Below, piece by piece: positions 44,042 through 53,636 of a stretch of 64,000 nt of DNA (the first letter of the stretch is position 1; each line of letters starts with the position of its first letter). A program made the position numbers and the translations under genes. The stretch is from positions 320,373 through 384,372 of the forward strand of contig JACKPC010000007.1 of NCBI GenBank assembly GCA_024233835.1, given 5' to 3'. Below the pieces are notes generated by a model, which saw nothing but the letters and a program-made list of their open reading frames with translations, ran no database searches and was not told the DNA's origin. Source of the stretch: Leptospiraceae bacterium. GTDB taxonomy: Bacteria; Spirochaetota; Leptospiria; Leptospirales; Leptospiraceae.

Positions 44042-45064
44042 TTAGAGCTTTATCCCTTTAGCCTTACAATCAGCTATGGTCATAATTCTTACCAATTCTT
44101 CAAACTTCACTTTAGGTTCCCAGCCAAGTTTGTCTTTTGCTTTTTTCGGATCTCCGATTAAAATATCCACTTCTGTAGGTCGAAAATACTTCTTATCAAT
44201 CCCTATCCGAATCTTTCCCGTTTTCTTATCAACGCCTTTTTCTTCCACACCTTTTCCCTGCCACTCAATATCGATTCCACCAATGGAGAAAGACTTTTCT
44301 ACAAATTCTCTTACCGTATGTGTCTCATTAGTAGCCACTACATAGTCATCAGGCGTATCCTGCTGTAACATCATCCACATCATTTCTACATAATCAGGAG
44401 CATAACCCCAATCTCGTTTTGCATCTATATTCCCCAGATACAATACGTCTCTTTCACCGGAAAGAATTTCTGCGAGACCGAGAGTGATTTTTCGGGTAAT
44501 AAAACCTTCCCCTCTTCTGGGAGATTCATGATTAAACAAAATTCCATTTGAAGCATGTAAACCAAAGGCTTCCCTATAATTCACTACCGCCCAGTAGGCA
44601 TATAACTTGGCTACTGCATAAGGAGAACGTGGATAAAAGGGGGTTGTTTCTGTCTGAGGAATTTCTTGAACCTTACCATAGAGCTCAGATGTAGATGCCT
44701 GATAAAACCGGCACTTAACACCGGTTTGTTTAATTGCATCTAATAAACGAAGAGTTCCTACCGCGTCCACTTCTGCTGTATATTCCGGAACTTCAAAAGA
44801 AACCTGAACATGTGATTGTGCAGCGAGATTATAAATTTCCTCAGGTTGAACTTTTTCTAATATTCGATTTAGATTACTAGAATCAGTCATATCTCCATAA
44901 ATCAAATTCAAGTTTTTATTTCCACGAAGGTGTTCTATACGATTACGATTAAAAAGTGAAGCTCTCCTGACAATTCCGTATACTTCATAATCTTTTTCTA
45001 ATAATAGTTCTGTTAAATATGAACCATCCTGACCTGTTATTCCTGTTATTAGTGCTTTTTTCAT
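44042..45064 (-). CDS. gmd: GDP-mannose 4,6-dehydratase
   Basis: 340 residues, converts GDP-D-mannose to GDP-4-keto-6-deoxymannose. The N-terminus ALITGITGQDGSYLTELLLEK is diagnostic, followed by NLAAQSHVQVSFEVP, ASTSELYGKVQEIPQTE, YPRSPYAVAKLYAYW (YxxxK) and FNHESPRRGEGFITRKI. No GDP-fucose synthase or GDP-rhamnose reductase gene is present in the window, so the final GDP sugar is unknown. Confidence 0.95.
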   Translation of the reverse strand: MKKALITGITGQDGSYLTELLLEKDYEVYGIVRRASLFNRNRIEHLRGNKNLNLIYGDMTDSSNLNRILEKVQPEEIYNLAAQSHVQVSFEVPEYTAEVDAVGTLRLLDAIKQTGVKCRFYQASTSELYGKVQEIPQTETTPFYPRSPYAVAKLYAYWAVVNYREAFGLHASNGILFNHESPRRGEGFITRKITLGLAEILSGERDVLYLGNIDAKRDWGYAPDYVEMMWMMLQQDTPDDYVVATNETHTVREFVEKSFSIGGIDIEWQGKGVEEKGVDKKTGKIRIGIDKKYFRPTEVDILIGDPKKAKDKLGWEPKVKFEELVRIMTIADCKAKGIKL

Positions 45065-45102
45065 AAATTAATTTCTTTATTACTGGTTATATAATAGTAT
45101 CC

Positions 45103-46929
45103 TTACTCTACTGTAACACTTTTCGCCAAATTTCTCGGCTGGTCAACTGTACAATCGCGCATCACGGCAATATAATAAGCAAATAACTGCAAAGGGATCG
45201 TATTAATTATAGGAGAAAGAGGTTCAATTACATCGGGAACATAGATTACATCATCACAAAGTTCTTGAATACTAGCATTCCCCTCTGTAGCAATAGCAAT
45301 TACCTGCCCTTTTCTTGCTTTTACTTCCTGTATATTACTAATCACCTTGTCGATAATGCTTGAGTTCGTAACAATGGCTACCACCGGCATATTCTCATCG
45401 ATAAGAGCTATTGGCCCGTGTTTCATTTCAGCCGCCGGATAGCCTTCTGCATGCACATAAGAAATTTCTTTTAACTTTAAAGCACCTTCTAAAGCAACCG
45501 GATAGTTATATCCTCTTCCGAGATACAGTGCATTATTATAGGCATGATACTTCTCTGCGATTTTCTTAATATGTTCAGCCTGAGCCAATACTTCTCTTAC
45601 TTTTTCAGGAAGTTCTTTTAGACCTTTAAGAATACGAATACCTTTATCTCTTGAAAGACGGCTTCTCCTTCCGAAAGCTAATGTAACTAAAATCAAAACA
45701 ACCAATTGAGAAGTAAAGGCTTTCGTTGAAGCCACACCTATTTCAGGACCCGCATGAATATAGGCTCCACCATCTGTTTCTCTGGCTATAGTAGAACCCA
45801 CCACATTGGTTATGCCATAAACTTTAGCCCCCTTTCGCCTTGCTTCCCGTAAAGCAGCCAGGGTATCAGCTGTTTCTCCCGATTGACTGATAACAAATAC
45901 AACCGTGTTGGGAGTTATTATTGGGTTACGATAACGAAACTCGGATGCATATTCTACCTCAACAGGAATTTCAGCGATGTCTTCAAGCAAATACTCTCCT
46001 ACAAGGCTCGCATAATAACTGGTTCCACAGGCGATTATGATAATCCTATCCACTTTATGAAATTCCGAACTATTAAAAGGAATCCCTCCTAATTTTGAAA
46101 TCCCTTCATCCATAAGCATTCGACCACGAAATGCGTTTTGGATAGTTTCCGGTTGTTCAAAAATTTCTTTTAACATAAAATGCTCAAAACCAGCTTTTTC
46201 GATTTGTTCAATATTCCAATCAATTTCATGAACTTCTTTAATAATTTCGGTTGCAGTTAGGGAAAGTGTCCGATATTGATTCTTCTTTAGAACAACCATT
46301 TCATTATCTTCCAAATACACCACATTTCGAGTGTAAGAGACTATAGCAGAAATGTCGCTGGCAATAAACATTTCATTATGTCCGATTCCTAATACAACAG
46401 GAGAACCATGCCTCGCACCTATAATCACCTCAGGTTCATCTAAACAGAGAACCAATATACCAAATGTTCCTTCCACATCCAGCAGAGCTTTTTGAACTGC
46501 CTTTTCTATACTCCCGTTATAATATTTAGCTATCAGGTGAGGTAGGACTTCGCTATCGGTTTCACTTTTAAAGCTTACACCTTCCGCCTGAAGTCTCTTT
46601 TTTAAAATGGCATGATTTTCAATAATACCATTATGAACTACGGCAATTTTTCCATCAAAACTTAGGTGAGGATGTGCATTTGCCTTAGAAGGCTCTCCAT
46701 GAGTCGCCCAGCGGGTATGAGCAATACCAATGTTGTTTTCGTATTTTTTCTGAGGAATCGATCGTTCAAGCTCTGCAATCTTGCCTTTTTCTTTTACAAC
46801 TGAAATTTCAGCATTATCTAAAATAGCAATTCCCGCCGAATCATATCCGCGGTATTCTAAACGCTTCAAGCCTTCCAATAAAATTCGAGTAACTTCTTTT
46901 TCACCTATATATCCTACAATTCCACACAT
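45103..46929 (-). CDS. glmS: Glutamine-fructose-6-phosphate aminotransferase
   Basis: 608 residues, makes glucosamine-6-phosphate, the first step to UDP-GlcNAc. The N-terminus MCGIVGYIG has the catalytic Cys2 (exposed after Met removal), and THGEPSKANAHPHL lies in the glutaminase domain. Two SIS sugar-isomerase domains follow (about 290-600), with CGTSYYASLVGEYLLED and SQSGETADTLAALREARRKG. The C-terminus ends in LAKSVTVE as usual. Being inside the cluster it can supply UDP-GlcNAc to the WecB/CapE branch. Confidence 0.96.
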   Translation of the reverse strand: MCGIVGYIGEKEVTRILLEGLKRLEYRGYDSAGIAILDNAEISVVKEKGKIAELERSIPQKKYENNIGIAHTRWATHGEPSKANAHPHLSFDGKIAVVHNGIIENHAILKKRLQAEGVSFKSETDSEVLPHLIAKYYNGSIEKAVQKALLDVEGTFGILVLCLDEPEVIIGARHGSPVVLGIGHNEMFIASDISAIVSYTRNVVYLEDNEMVVLKKNQYRTLSLTATEIIKEVHEIDWNIEQIEKAGFEHFMLKEIFEQPETIQNAFRGRMLMDEGISKLGGIPFNSSEFHKVDRIIIIACGTSYYASLVGEYLLEDIAEIPVEVEYASEFRYRNPIITPNTVVFVISQSGETADTLAALREARRKGAKVYGITNVVGSTIARETDGGAYIHAGPEIGVASTKAFTSQLVVLILVTLAFGRRSRLSRDKGIRILKGLKELPEKVREVLAQAEHIKKIAEKYHAYNNALYLGRGYNYPVALEGALKLKEISYVHAEGYPAAEMKHGPIALIDENMPVVAIVTNSSIIDKVISNIQEVKARKGQVIAIATEGNASIQELCDDVIYVPDVIEPLSPIINTIPLQLFAYYIAVMRDCTVDQPRNLAKSVTVE

Positions 46930-46949
46930 AATAATATCTCCTAAAACTC

Positions 46950-48242
46950 TTACCTTGCACCAAATCCTGTTAAAATTGTCTTAATCGTTTTAAAGGTAAT
47001 TAATGTATCCAACCAAAAAGAAAAATGCTTTATATAATAAAAATCATATTCCAACTTCACGTTCATTCCCTCGACTTCGGCTGCATATCCCTGCTCTACC
47101 TGCGCCCAACCGGAAATTCCGGGCCTCACCACATGCCTGTAACTAAAAAAGGGTACTTCTTTTTCGTACCACTCTGATAACTCAAGAGACTCCGGTCTGG
47201 GGCCTATAAAGCTCATCTGTCCGATAAGAATATTAAAAACCTGAGGGAGCTCATCAATACGGTATTTACGTATAACTTTCCCAACCTTTGTTATCCGTGG
47301 GTCACCTCCCCCTTCTGTAAAACCTTTTCCTTTCCTATCCGTATACATACTCCTGAACTTAAACATAGTAAAAGAACGGCCTCGAAAACCCATGCGCTTC
47401 TGTAAGAAAAAAACGGGCCCTTTACTTTCCAATTTAATTAATATGCCCACAAAAACAAGGAAGGGTATTAAAAAGGGAAATAAAAAAAGAACCGCGAAAA
47501 TATCGATTAACCGTTTCACTTTTTCATAAAATCGGGAAGGAAGAAGAGAACCAAACTCATTTTCTGAAAGATGGTTAATTTTTACCCTGCCGGTCAGGGA
47601 TTCTTTTACCTGTTTAATATGAAAAACCGGAATCCTACTTAAGGTACAGTGGGCTAAAAACTTCTCCCATTCCGCTGAAAGCTCCGGACTCCGAAGATCC
47701 GCAATTACAGCATTCACTCTTTCATTGGTCAAATCAGGTTTCGAAAGCCTGAGAAATAAAACGCCATGGGTTTCTTTTAGCTCTTTTGCCTCACCGAGGG
47801 GCACGAGGGCATAGCGAACCAAGCGATATCGATTTCCTATAAAATATCCGACATAACACCAGAAAAGCGTAACACTGAAACCTATCAACATTACCTGGGA
47901 GCTATACGCCAGCCTCTCGACAAGAAAATAGGGTATTAACAAACCATAACCAATGGCAACAGTAGGTAAGACATAAGCGACCGACTGGGCTCCGGGATAC
48001 CGAAGTAGCCTTCTCAAGGTATAAGTTATTCCAAAAAAGGCTACAATAATCCCGATAAGCGTATTTTTACTATTTAAATCTATCGTTTTCCAAAAAAAGA
48101 AGCCCCATTTAAAATAGGTAGATAAAAATATGACAAGAGAAGCCCCCACAACAAACTGAAAGAAAAAGCTTAAAAGAATTCTCTCATGGATACGGGAATG
48201 CCTGCGGGTATAAGATGGAGGATAGGGCCTGATATTATTCAT
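46950..48242 (-). CDS. Polyprenyl-phosphate sugar-1-phosphate transferase (WbaP/WcaJ type)
   Basis: 430 residues, membrane enzyme that starts O-unit synthesis by loading the first sugar phosphate on undecaprenyl phosphate. Four N-terminal helices (about 22-150) precede a soluble part, then the catalytic core from KRLIDIFAVLFLFPFLIPFL. KFRSMYTDR, DELPQVFNILIGQMSFIGPRPE and RPGISGWAQVEQGYAAEVEG are diagnostic. The donor cannot be read with certainty. It starts after a 178-bp gap and is the likely start of a sub-operon. Confidence 0.93.
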   Translation of the reverse strand: MNNIRPYPPSYTRRHSRIHERILLSFFFQFVVGASLVIFLSTYFKWGFFFWKTIDLNSKNTLIGIIVAFFGITYTLRRLLRYPGAQSVAYVLPTVAIGYGLLIPYFLVERLAYSSQVMLIGFSVTLFWCYVGYFIGNRYRLVRYALVPLGEAKELKETHGVLFLRLSKPDLTNERVNAVIADLRSPELSAEWEKFLAHCTLSRIPVFHIKQVKESLTGRVKINHLSENEFGSLLPSRFYEKVKRLIDIFAVLFLFPFLIPFLVFVGILIKLESKGPVFFLQKRMGFRGRSFTMFKFRSMYTDRKGKGFTEGGGDPRITKVGKVIRKYRIDELPQVFNILIGQMSFIGPRPESLELSEWYEKEVPFFSYRHVVRPGISGWAQVEQGYAAEVEGMNVKLEYDFYYIKHFSFWLDTLITFKTIKTILTGFGAR

Positions 48243-48420
48243 TTTGGAACTATCAGTTCATTTTTTTTATTGTTTCTGGCAAGTCAAGCCATACTCTAAA
48301 TCAAATTCGGACTCTCATTCTTTCACGGTAGGTAGTTTTATTAGAACTTAGGTCTAATTAGATGTATTAAAAAATCGTCGGGACTTCATTTTACGTATTA
48401 TTTAATTTTTCTTCCTGAAT

Positions 48421-49881
48421 TCAGTCAAATGTAAAAGTAAATTCCAAAATTCTCCGAAAGAGAGACTTCTTTTCTCCACAAATTTCCTCAGGCGATATTT
48501 CCGTGGAAATCTTATATTCTTTATCTCTAAAATGTCTGATTAGAATATCTCCATGAAAACCGGAAATATACATTTTTGTTTTCTTAGATTTAAAGTAATC
48601 CCGTATACGGACACTTCTCTCTGCACACCACAGATGCTTCGGTCCGGGAACTATACCCACTTTAGCATTTACCCTATCAAAAAAGTTATTAGAAGCTGTT
48701 CCTTCCGTTCCATGATGAGACACTTTGAAAATATCAGCCTGAAAAGCCGGTTCAGACTTTAAGTATTCACTTAAAGAACTATTTAAATCCCCGGTGAAAA
48801 GATAGGTTGTTTTATTAGTTTTTAACTTCATAATCATGGATAAATCATTAATGTCGACATTCCCGGCCTGAGGATTTACAGGAGGACTGGCAAAGAGTAG
48901 TTCCAATTTATTAAACTCATCCTGATACAGAACTTTAGGATTTTTCGGATCTGTATGATGAATTTCAGAATAAGAAATGTTTTTTTCCTTCATTAGATTT
49001 TGCAACTTTAGTAAATCTTGATAATCACAGCCCCAGGGAATTTCTCGGTCACAGTTTTCTTTCAGGGGTATATTCATCCATACCTTACCGATAGGAATCC
49101 CAAATTGAATCAGTTCATAAAGTCCTGAGTAATGATCCTTATGGGGATGGGTAATAAAAATCTCATCAATACGATAAATTTCATTTACAGCAAGATAGTC
49201 CAGAAGCTTTTCTCTGGTCTGGGTTATAAAGCCTGCATCAATTAGAATAGTATACTTATCATGAAAGAGACTCTTACGAAATTGTAAAATATGAACATCT
49301 TGCTGTTGTTCAGAATAATTCAGATTAGGAGCTCTATAGCGGAAGTTTTCTCCTGCTTCCCAGGGAAGTTCTTTGTCTTTCAAGACAATACACTTATCTT
49401 TGAATTGATTCTCTATAGTAATGGCAAGCTTTTTCCCCCGATAGCCATTGTGTTCGTAAAAGCGGGCAGTGTTAGAAATGATTGGATCCCAGTGTCCGGT
49501 GAGATGGGGAACCCAGGTGTCTGGAAAGCCTTTGAGGTTGATGAGGCAATGCCTGGAAGGAGGATTGGATTGGGAAATGAGAGTCTGGATGGGAATGGTG
49601 TGATCATACATTGGATCAAGTGTTCTCCAGATTATCTTTACCTGCATCCCAAATGCAGCAAAAAAGGAATATTCCGAAACAGGGTCAGAATAGAAAAAAG
49701 TGTTAGTATTAACTAATGAATTCTCATCCAACTCTTTTGCTATATCATAATAAGGCCAAAAAGTATTAAGTAAGATAAACTTTAATTTTCCATAAATTGG
49801 CGGGCGACTGATATAAGATAATGCAATTAGAAATATTAAGCTTATAAAAAAAAATAACTGATTAAAGATTTTTTTTTTCAT
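48421..49881 (-). CDS. Membrane-anchored metallo-beta-lactamase-fold protein, ComEC C-terminal-like
   Basis: 486 residues. ATG 49881 is chosen because it gives an ATGA overlap with the upstream gene. An N-terminal hydrophobic anchor (QLFFFISLIFLIALSY) is followed by about 180 residues of unknown fold. The MBL domain (about 200-470) has THPHKDHYSGL (HxHxDH), DLSMIMKL, YLFTGDLNS and KVSHHGTEG. This domain resembles the nuclease/hydrolase part of ComEC, but the competence channel is absent. Its presence in an O-antigen cluster is unusual. The role is unknown. Confidence 0.82.
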   Translation of the reverse strand: MKKKIFNQLFFFISLIFLIALSYISRPPIYGKLKFILLNTFWPYYDIAKELDENSLVNTNTFFYSDPVSEYSFFAAFGMQVKIIWRTLDPMYDHTIPIQTLISQSNPPSRHCLINLKGFPDTWVPHLTGHWDPIISNTARFYEHNGYRGKKLAITIENQFKDKCIVLKDKELPWEAGENFRYRAPNLNYSEQQQDVHILQFRKSLFHDKYTILIDAGFITQTREKLLDYLAVNEIYRIDEIFITHPHKDHYSGLYELIQFGIPIGKVWMNIPLKENCDREIPWGCDYQDLLKLQNLMKEKNISYSEIHHTDPKNPKVLYQDEFNKLELLFASPPVNPQAGNVDINDLSMIMKLKTNKTTYLFTGDLNSSLSEYLKSEPAFQADIFKVSHHGTEGTASNNFFDRVNAKVGIVPGPKHLWCAERSVRIRDYFKSKKTKMYISGFHGDILIRHFRDKEYKISTEISPEEICGEKKSLFRRILEFTFTFD

Positions 49882-51215
49882 CTTATTAATAATTGCTTGC
49901 ATCTTCTCTGAATGAATAAGGTTACTTTAGGTTCAAGAATCTGGAGTAAGTAAGCAATTGATATCCAAAATTGTGTGGTATAAGTAGCACGCCAAAAAAC
50001 TTCTGCAGCAGTTATAGACTTTGCCCATATTAGAACATTAAATGGAACAAGCAGTATCCAAAAAGGCATTAAGCCAGGAAGCATAGCAATAAAAAACGTT
50101 TCCTCTTTCTTTTTATTATTGAATTTATATTGCTTAGGCAATAGAAAGTAAATACTTACCACTATCAGTGGAATAAAACCATAGAATGATAAGGTATCGT
50201 AAATCCTAGGTCCATTTAACTTCCCAATAATGAATAAATTTTTTATAATCATAACATGATTAAATAATTCCTCTTTTAATGACAAATCAAAAATAGAAAA
50301 GATTTTCTTAAGAGGAGTTAGATGCGGGAAAAATAATATTACAAATATCAGAGGTAAATAAATATACTTTCTAAAAAAGAACCATTCGAAGTGTGTAATT
50401 AGTTTAAAGGAAAGTATGATTGAGACGAGTAGATAAAGATAAAATAGAAATCCTATTTCTTGCTTATGATGAAAATACAATATTGGAGTAAACAATAATC
50501 CATATAAAGTATACATTCCAATCTGGATTATTTGATCCTTTTCGCATTTATTTATAATTAAAGAGATTAGCATCGAACATAACAGCCAATATATACTTAT
50601 ATTAATCGAAGTTGGAGCTAAAGTATAATAACTTATATAACTAAATTGACTTGTCCCGAAAAATAAAATCATTAGCACCGCAGACACAACTGACCACTTT
50701 ACATTTAAAAAACATAGTCGTGATGAAATATAAGCAGATAGAACTAAGTTAGAAAATACAATGAGATGAAAAGCATATACAATATTTAACCTTTCATTCC
50801 ACTTAACAGGTTGAGCAAAGAAAGATATGGATTCAAATATTATCTTGCCGATAAACTCTCTATTTGGATAATCCTTTGTTGTCTTAAAAAAAAGAAAATC
50901 CCAAAGAACATTTAGGTGATATATAGTATCAGCAGGGGGAATAAAAAAAGGACCTAATAATCCAATTAAAAAAACAAAAGAAATGACCAAAAAAAAAGAA
51001 TATAATCCTTCTTTTTTACTAAACTTAAAGGAAAAAATTAGCTTATATAAGTAAGTAATTGAAAGAATAAATGAAATTAAAATCGTTGTATATGAAAAAT
51101 ATTTAGAAGAACTTCCCCACTCAATAAGAAAATTATTTTTTTCTAAACCATAGATAAATAAAATTATGATTGGAATCCAACCCCAAAATAATTCTAATAT
51201 AATCATTCTTTTCAA
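49878..51215 (-). CDS. Polytopic membrane protein, possible GT-C or polymerase-like
   Basis: 445 residues with about 11 or 12 membrane helices. The first large periplasmic loop holds FFIPPADTIYHLNVLWDF, with an Asp in a place where GT-C glycosyltransferases have catalytic acidic residues. Neither Wzx nor Wzy family motifs are clear. The gene is coupled to the MBL protein gene (4-base overlap) and lies 4 bases after a GT4 gene. GT-C transferase, polymerase or unrelated transporter are all possible. Confidence 0.7.
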   Translation of the reverse strand: MKRMIILELFWGWIPIIILFIYGLEKNNFLIEWGSSSKYFSYTTILISFILSITYLYKLIFSFKFSKKEGLYSFFLVISFVFLIGLLGPFFIPPADTIYHLNVLWDFLFFKTTKDYPNREFIGKIIFESISFFAQPVKWNERLNIVYAFHLIVFSNLVLSAYISSRLCFLNVKWSVVSAVLMILFFGTSQFSYISYYTLAPTSINISIYWLLCSMLISLIINKCEKDQIIQIGMYTLYGLLFTPILYFHHKQEIGFLFYLYLLVSIILSFKLITHFEWFFFRKYIYLPLIFVILFFPHLTPLKKIFSIFDLSLKEELFNHVMIIKNLFIIGKLNGPRIYDTLSFYGFIPLIVVSIYFLLPKQYKFNNKKKEETFFIAMLPGLMPFWILLVPFNVLIWAKSITAAEVFWRATYTTQFWISIAYLLQILEPKVTLFIQRRCKQLLIR

Positions 51216-51219
51216 AATA

Positions 51220-52404
51220 CTATTTATCCAGTAAAACCTTACTAACCGTATTATAAATTAAGAATTCCTTTATAAGCAAATTCTTACCTCTCAAGGCAAG
51301 TCTTTCTCTCCATTTAGCATCCAACAACATCACTGCCTTTTCTAACAAAGCCTCATCATTTCCGGCTTCTACTACAAATCCGGCTCCGGCTTCTTCAATC
51401 ACCTCTTTCAGATCATTCCCCGGATTAACACTTCCTAATATAGGCATCTCCTGCACCAGATAGCCAAGTATTTTTCCAGGAAAATTATGCGTTGTATGAT
51501 TTTTATTCAAACAAAATAATCCAATATCAAATTCAGCCATCATTTTTTTAAACTCATCCTGAGAAACAGGATCTAATAGAGTTATATTAGTCAAATTTTC
51601 ATTCATAATTGTATTACGAACTAATTCAACTTCATCTCCTGCTCCCACCAATACAAAATAAGCTTCCCTGTATTCCTGCATATTCTTAGCCAATCGCAAT
51701 ATCTGGCTCATATCCTGGGCATGACCTATATTCCCACCATAAAAGAAAACGACCTTATCTTCTATATTTAGTTTTTTCCTGTAAGGCTTATCAGTAAGAG
51801 TCACAGGCTTATCTGCAACCCAATTATACAGTAATTCTAATTTTGCATTTCCTTTATAATAAGTAGAAAACCATCTCAAGTTATTAGCTGACATCAATCC
51901 GATAGTATTTGCTGAAGAATAATTCTTTTTTTCAAACCATAAAAAATATTTGGTTATAATAGAATTCTTTTTTAAAATTCCATTATCAATTGCCCACTGT
52001 GGAAATATATCTCGCAAAACCAAATAACTTTTCACATTCCACAGTTTTTTTAATTTGCCTACCAGGTATCCCCAAAAAATTGTAGGAGAATAATAAATAA
52101 TATAATCCTGAGGATTCTCTTTAAAAACTGGTTTTAAAAAATGCCAGGCTCTAAAAGATAGCAAAGTTTCATTAATCGCTCGCTTAACTTTTGATACATT
52201 TTTAATCTCACCGGAGCGAAACCTATATACTGTTACATTATCCAAGTCTAAAACTTCATATTTAGCTTTTATCCCGATACCCGGTGTTACTACCATAACT
52301 TCGTGCCCCTGGGAAACAAATTCTACAGCTAATTCATGCATCATTTTAGCCGCTACCTTAATGCTTCCGGGTAAGTAATCATCTACGATTATACAGATTT
52401 TCAA
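51220..52404 (-). CDS. GT4 glycosyltransferase, WbuB-like
   Basis: 394 residues from TTG 52404, which has GAGAG about 7 bases upstream; a longer reading to 52482 would overlap the previous gene heavily. N-terminus LKICIIVDDYLPGSIKVAAK with MMHELAVEF resembles WbuB, the L-fucosamine transferase that follows fnlABC in Escherichia coli O26. The GT4 core shows FFYGGNIGHAQDMSQIL and, near the end, FPGKILGYLVQEMPILGSVN. L-FucNAc or L-QuiNAc transfer is inferred from similarity and context. Confidence 0.85.
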   Translation of the reverse strand: MKICIIVDDYLPGSIKVAAKMMHELAVEFVSQGHEVMVVTPGIGIKAKYEVLDLDNVTVYRFRSGEIKNVSKVKRAINETLLSFRAWHFLKPVFKENPQDYIIYYSPTIFWGYLVGKLKKLWNVKSYLVLRDIFPQWAIDNGILKKNSIITKYFLWFEKKNYSSANTIGLMSANNLRWFSTYYKGNAKLELLYNWVADKPVTLTDKPYRKKLNIEDKVVFFYGGNIGHAQDMSQILRLAKNMQEYREAYFVLVGAGDEVELVRNTIMNENLTNITLLDPVSQDEFKKMMAEFDIGLFCLNKNHTTHNFPGKILGYLVQEMPILGSVNPGNDLKEVIEEAGAGFVVEAGNDEALLEKAVMLLDAKWRERLALRGKNLLIKEFLIYNTVSKVLLDK

Positions 52405-52414
52405 AATGATTCTC

Positions 52415-53626
52415 TCATTTAAAATAGACAATAACACAAAAACTATCTTCCGTTTCTTGAAAAATAGGCTCTGCAAAACCATGTTTTTTCAGTTCAGCCA
52501 GAACAACTTTACGAATTCCTAAACCCTTATGCTCCATCAGATTTAAATACTGAGCATACTGAACCAAAATGGGATTTCTGGGGTATTTCTGGCCTATTTT
52601 TATTTTTTCAATAGTTAAAGTATTCGGAAGTCGTCCTGCACTTTCAAACTCAATCCTATCAGAGAAAATTCGTATTTCATTTTTAGTTCTTTTCGTATAA
52701 TCTCTATGAATTAATCCATTTACAATAAGTTCTCTTAAAATAGATTCCGGAACTCTCCACTCTCGGATTCTTGTAATCCCATCTTTATCAATTTTCACCT
52801 CAGAAAGATGCTCAGCCAGATAAGTTATGGCAGAATCAACAATTCCGTTTTTTTCAATTTCTGCTAACTTTTTAATTCTGGCAATGGGGTTTGTAAATAA
52901 CTTATCTTCTATACATTCTAATTCAACTTCTGTAGATTTATAGCGAATGATGCGAATACCATATTGTGGTAAAAAGCGAAGAATATCTTTTCCAAAAAGT
53001 ATAAGTCCTGCAATACTACAAACAAACTCAGAACGAGTCCCTGCAACTAAGAAATCTAATTGGGAAAGCCTTAATTGAAAATCATTCCAGTCTACAACTT
53101 CTTCTTCCATAGTTTTCTTGTAAAAATGGGAAAAAAGTTCACTATCTATCTGATGAATACTAGTTCCCGATACAGGAGCAATCTCAAAGTGATAATAACC
53201 CGACTCCTGGCTCATTCGCAAAATTTGCTCTCTATCTGCAATTCGAGAGGTACTTCCAATTCTTATATAAATTGTTTCGGTTTCTGATTTTTTAACCGCA
53301 TAGGGTTTGAGACTTCCCTGCTCCACAGTGATTACAGCAAGTTTCTTATCATTTTCTAAACTAATTTCCTGGTATATCGGTATAATTGAGGGAGTGATAT
53401 ATTTAGCAAACACAGTATCCATAAGCCATTCTTCAAAGTTTTTCCTTTGAAGGCCTATGATTTCTTTGCTTATATCATCCACACCAATAATGATATGTCC
53501 TCCCTTAAAATTAGCAAAGGCAACAATTTCCTTAGCCAGACTCTCCGGTCTTATATCATCCCTTTTAAATTCAACTAATGAGTTTTCAGGCTGTTGTATG
53601 ATCTTATATAATTCTTCCGGACTCAT
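52415..53626 (-). CDS. AlbA_2/Schlafen-type ATP-binding protein
   Basis: 403 residues, no membrane segment. The N-terminal AlbA_2 domain has NSLVEFKRDD, EIVAFANFKGGHIIIGVDD and YIRIGSTSRIADREQI, typical of Schlafen-like and RecG-like ATP-binding regulators. The C-terminal HATPase_c_4-type part shows PESILRELIVNGLIHRDYT and LNLMEHKGLGIRKV. Such proteins are often transcription regulators or stress genes. The gene sits between wecB and the WbuB-like gene with 10-base gaps on each side, an odd place for a non-glycan gene. Confidence 0.85.
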   Translation of the reverse strand: MSPEELYKIIQQPENSLVEFKRDDIRPESLAKEIVAFANFKGGHIIIGVDDISKEIIGLQRKNFEEWLMDTVFAKYITPSIIPIYQEISLENDKKLAVITVEQGSLKPYAVKKSETETIYIRIGSTSRIADREQILRMSQESGYYHFEIAPVSGTSIHQIDSELFSHFYKKTMEEEVVDWNDFQLRLSQLDFLVAGTRSEFVCSIAGLILFGKDILRFLPQYGIRIIRYKSTEVELECIEDKLFTNPIARIKKLAEIEKNGIVDSAITYLAEHLSEVKIDKDGITRIREWRVPESILRELIVNGLIHRDYTKRTKNEIRIFSDRIEFESAGRLPNTLTIEKIKIGQKYPRNPILVQYAQYLNLMEHKGLGIRKVVLAELKKHGFAEPIFQETEDSFCVIVYFK

Positions 53627-53636
53627 TTCTACTTTA

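Noticed and set aside
48247..48259. GAACT/AGTTC hairpin followed by an eight-T run
   Set aside because: It points in the plus direction where no gene ends; a 5-bp stem is likely chance in this AT-rich spacer, though an antisense terminator cannot be excluded.
52405..52482. Long N-terminus of the WbuB-like transferase
   Set aside because: It overlaps the AlbA-type gene and adds residues not found in GT4 proteins; TTG 52404 fits the family start and has a binding site.
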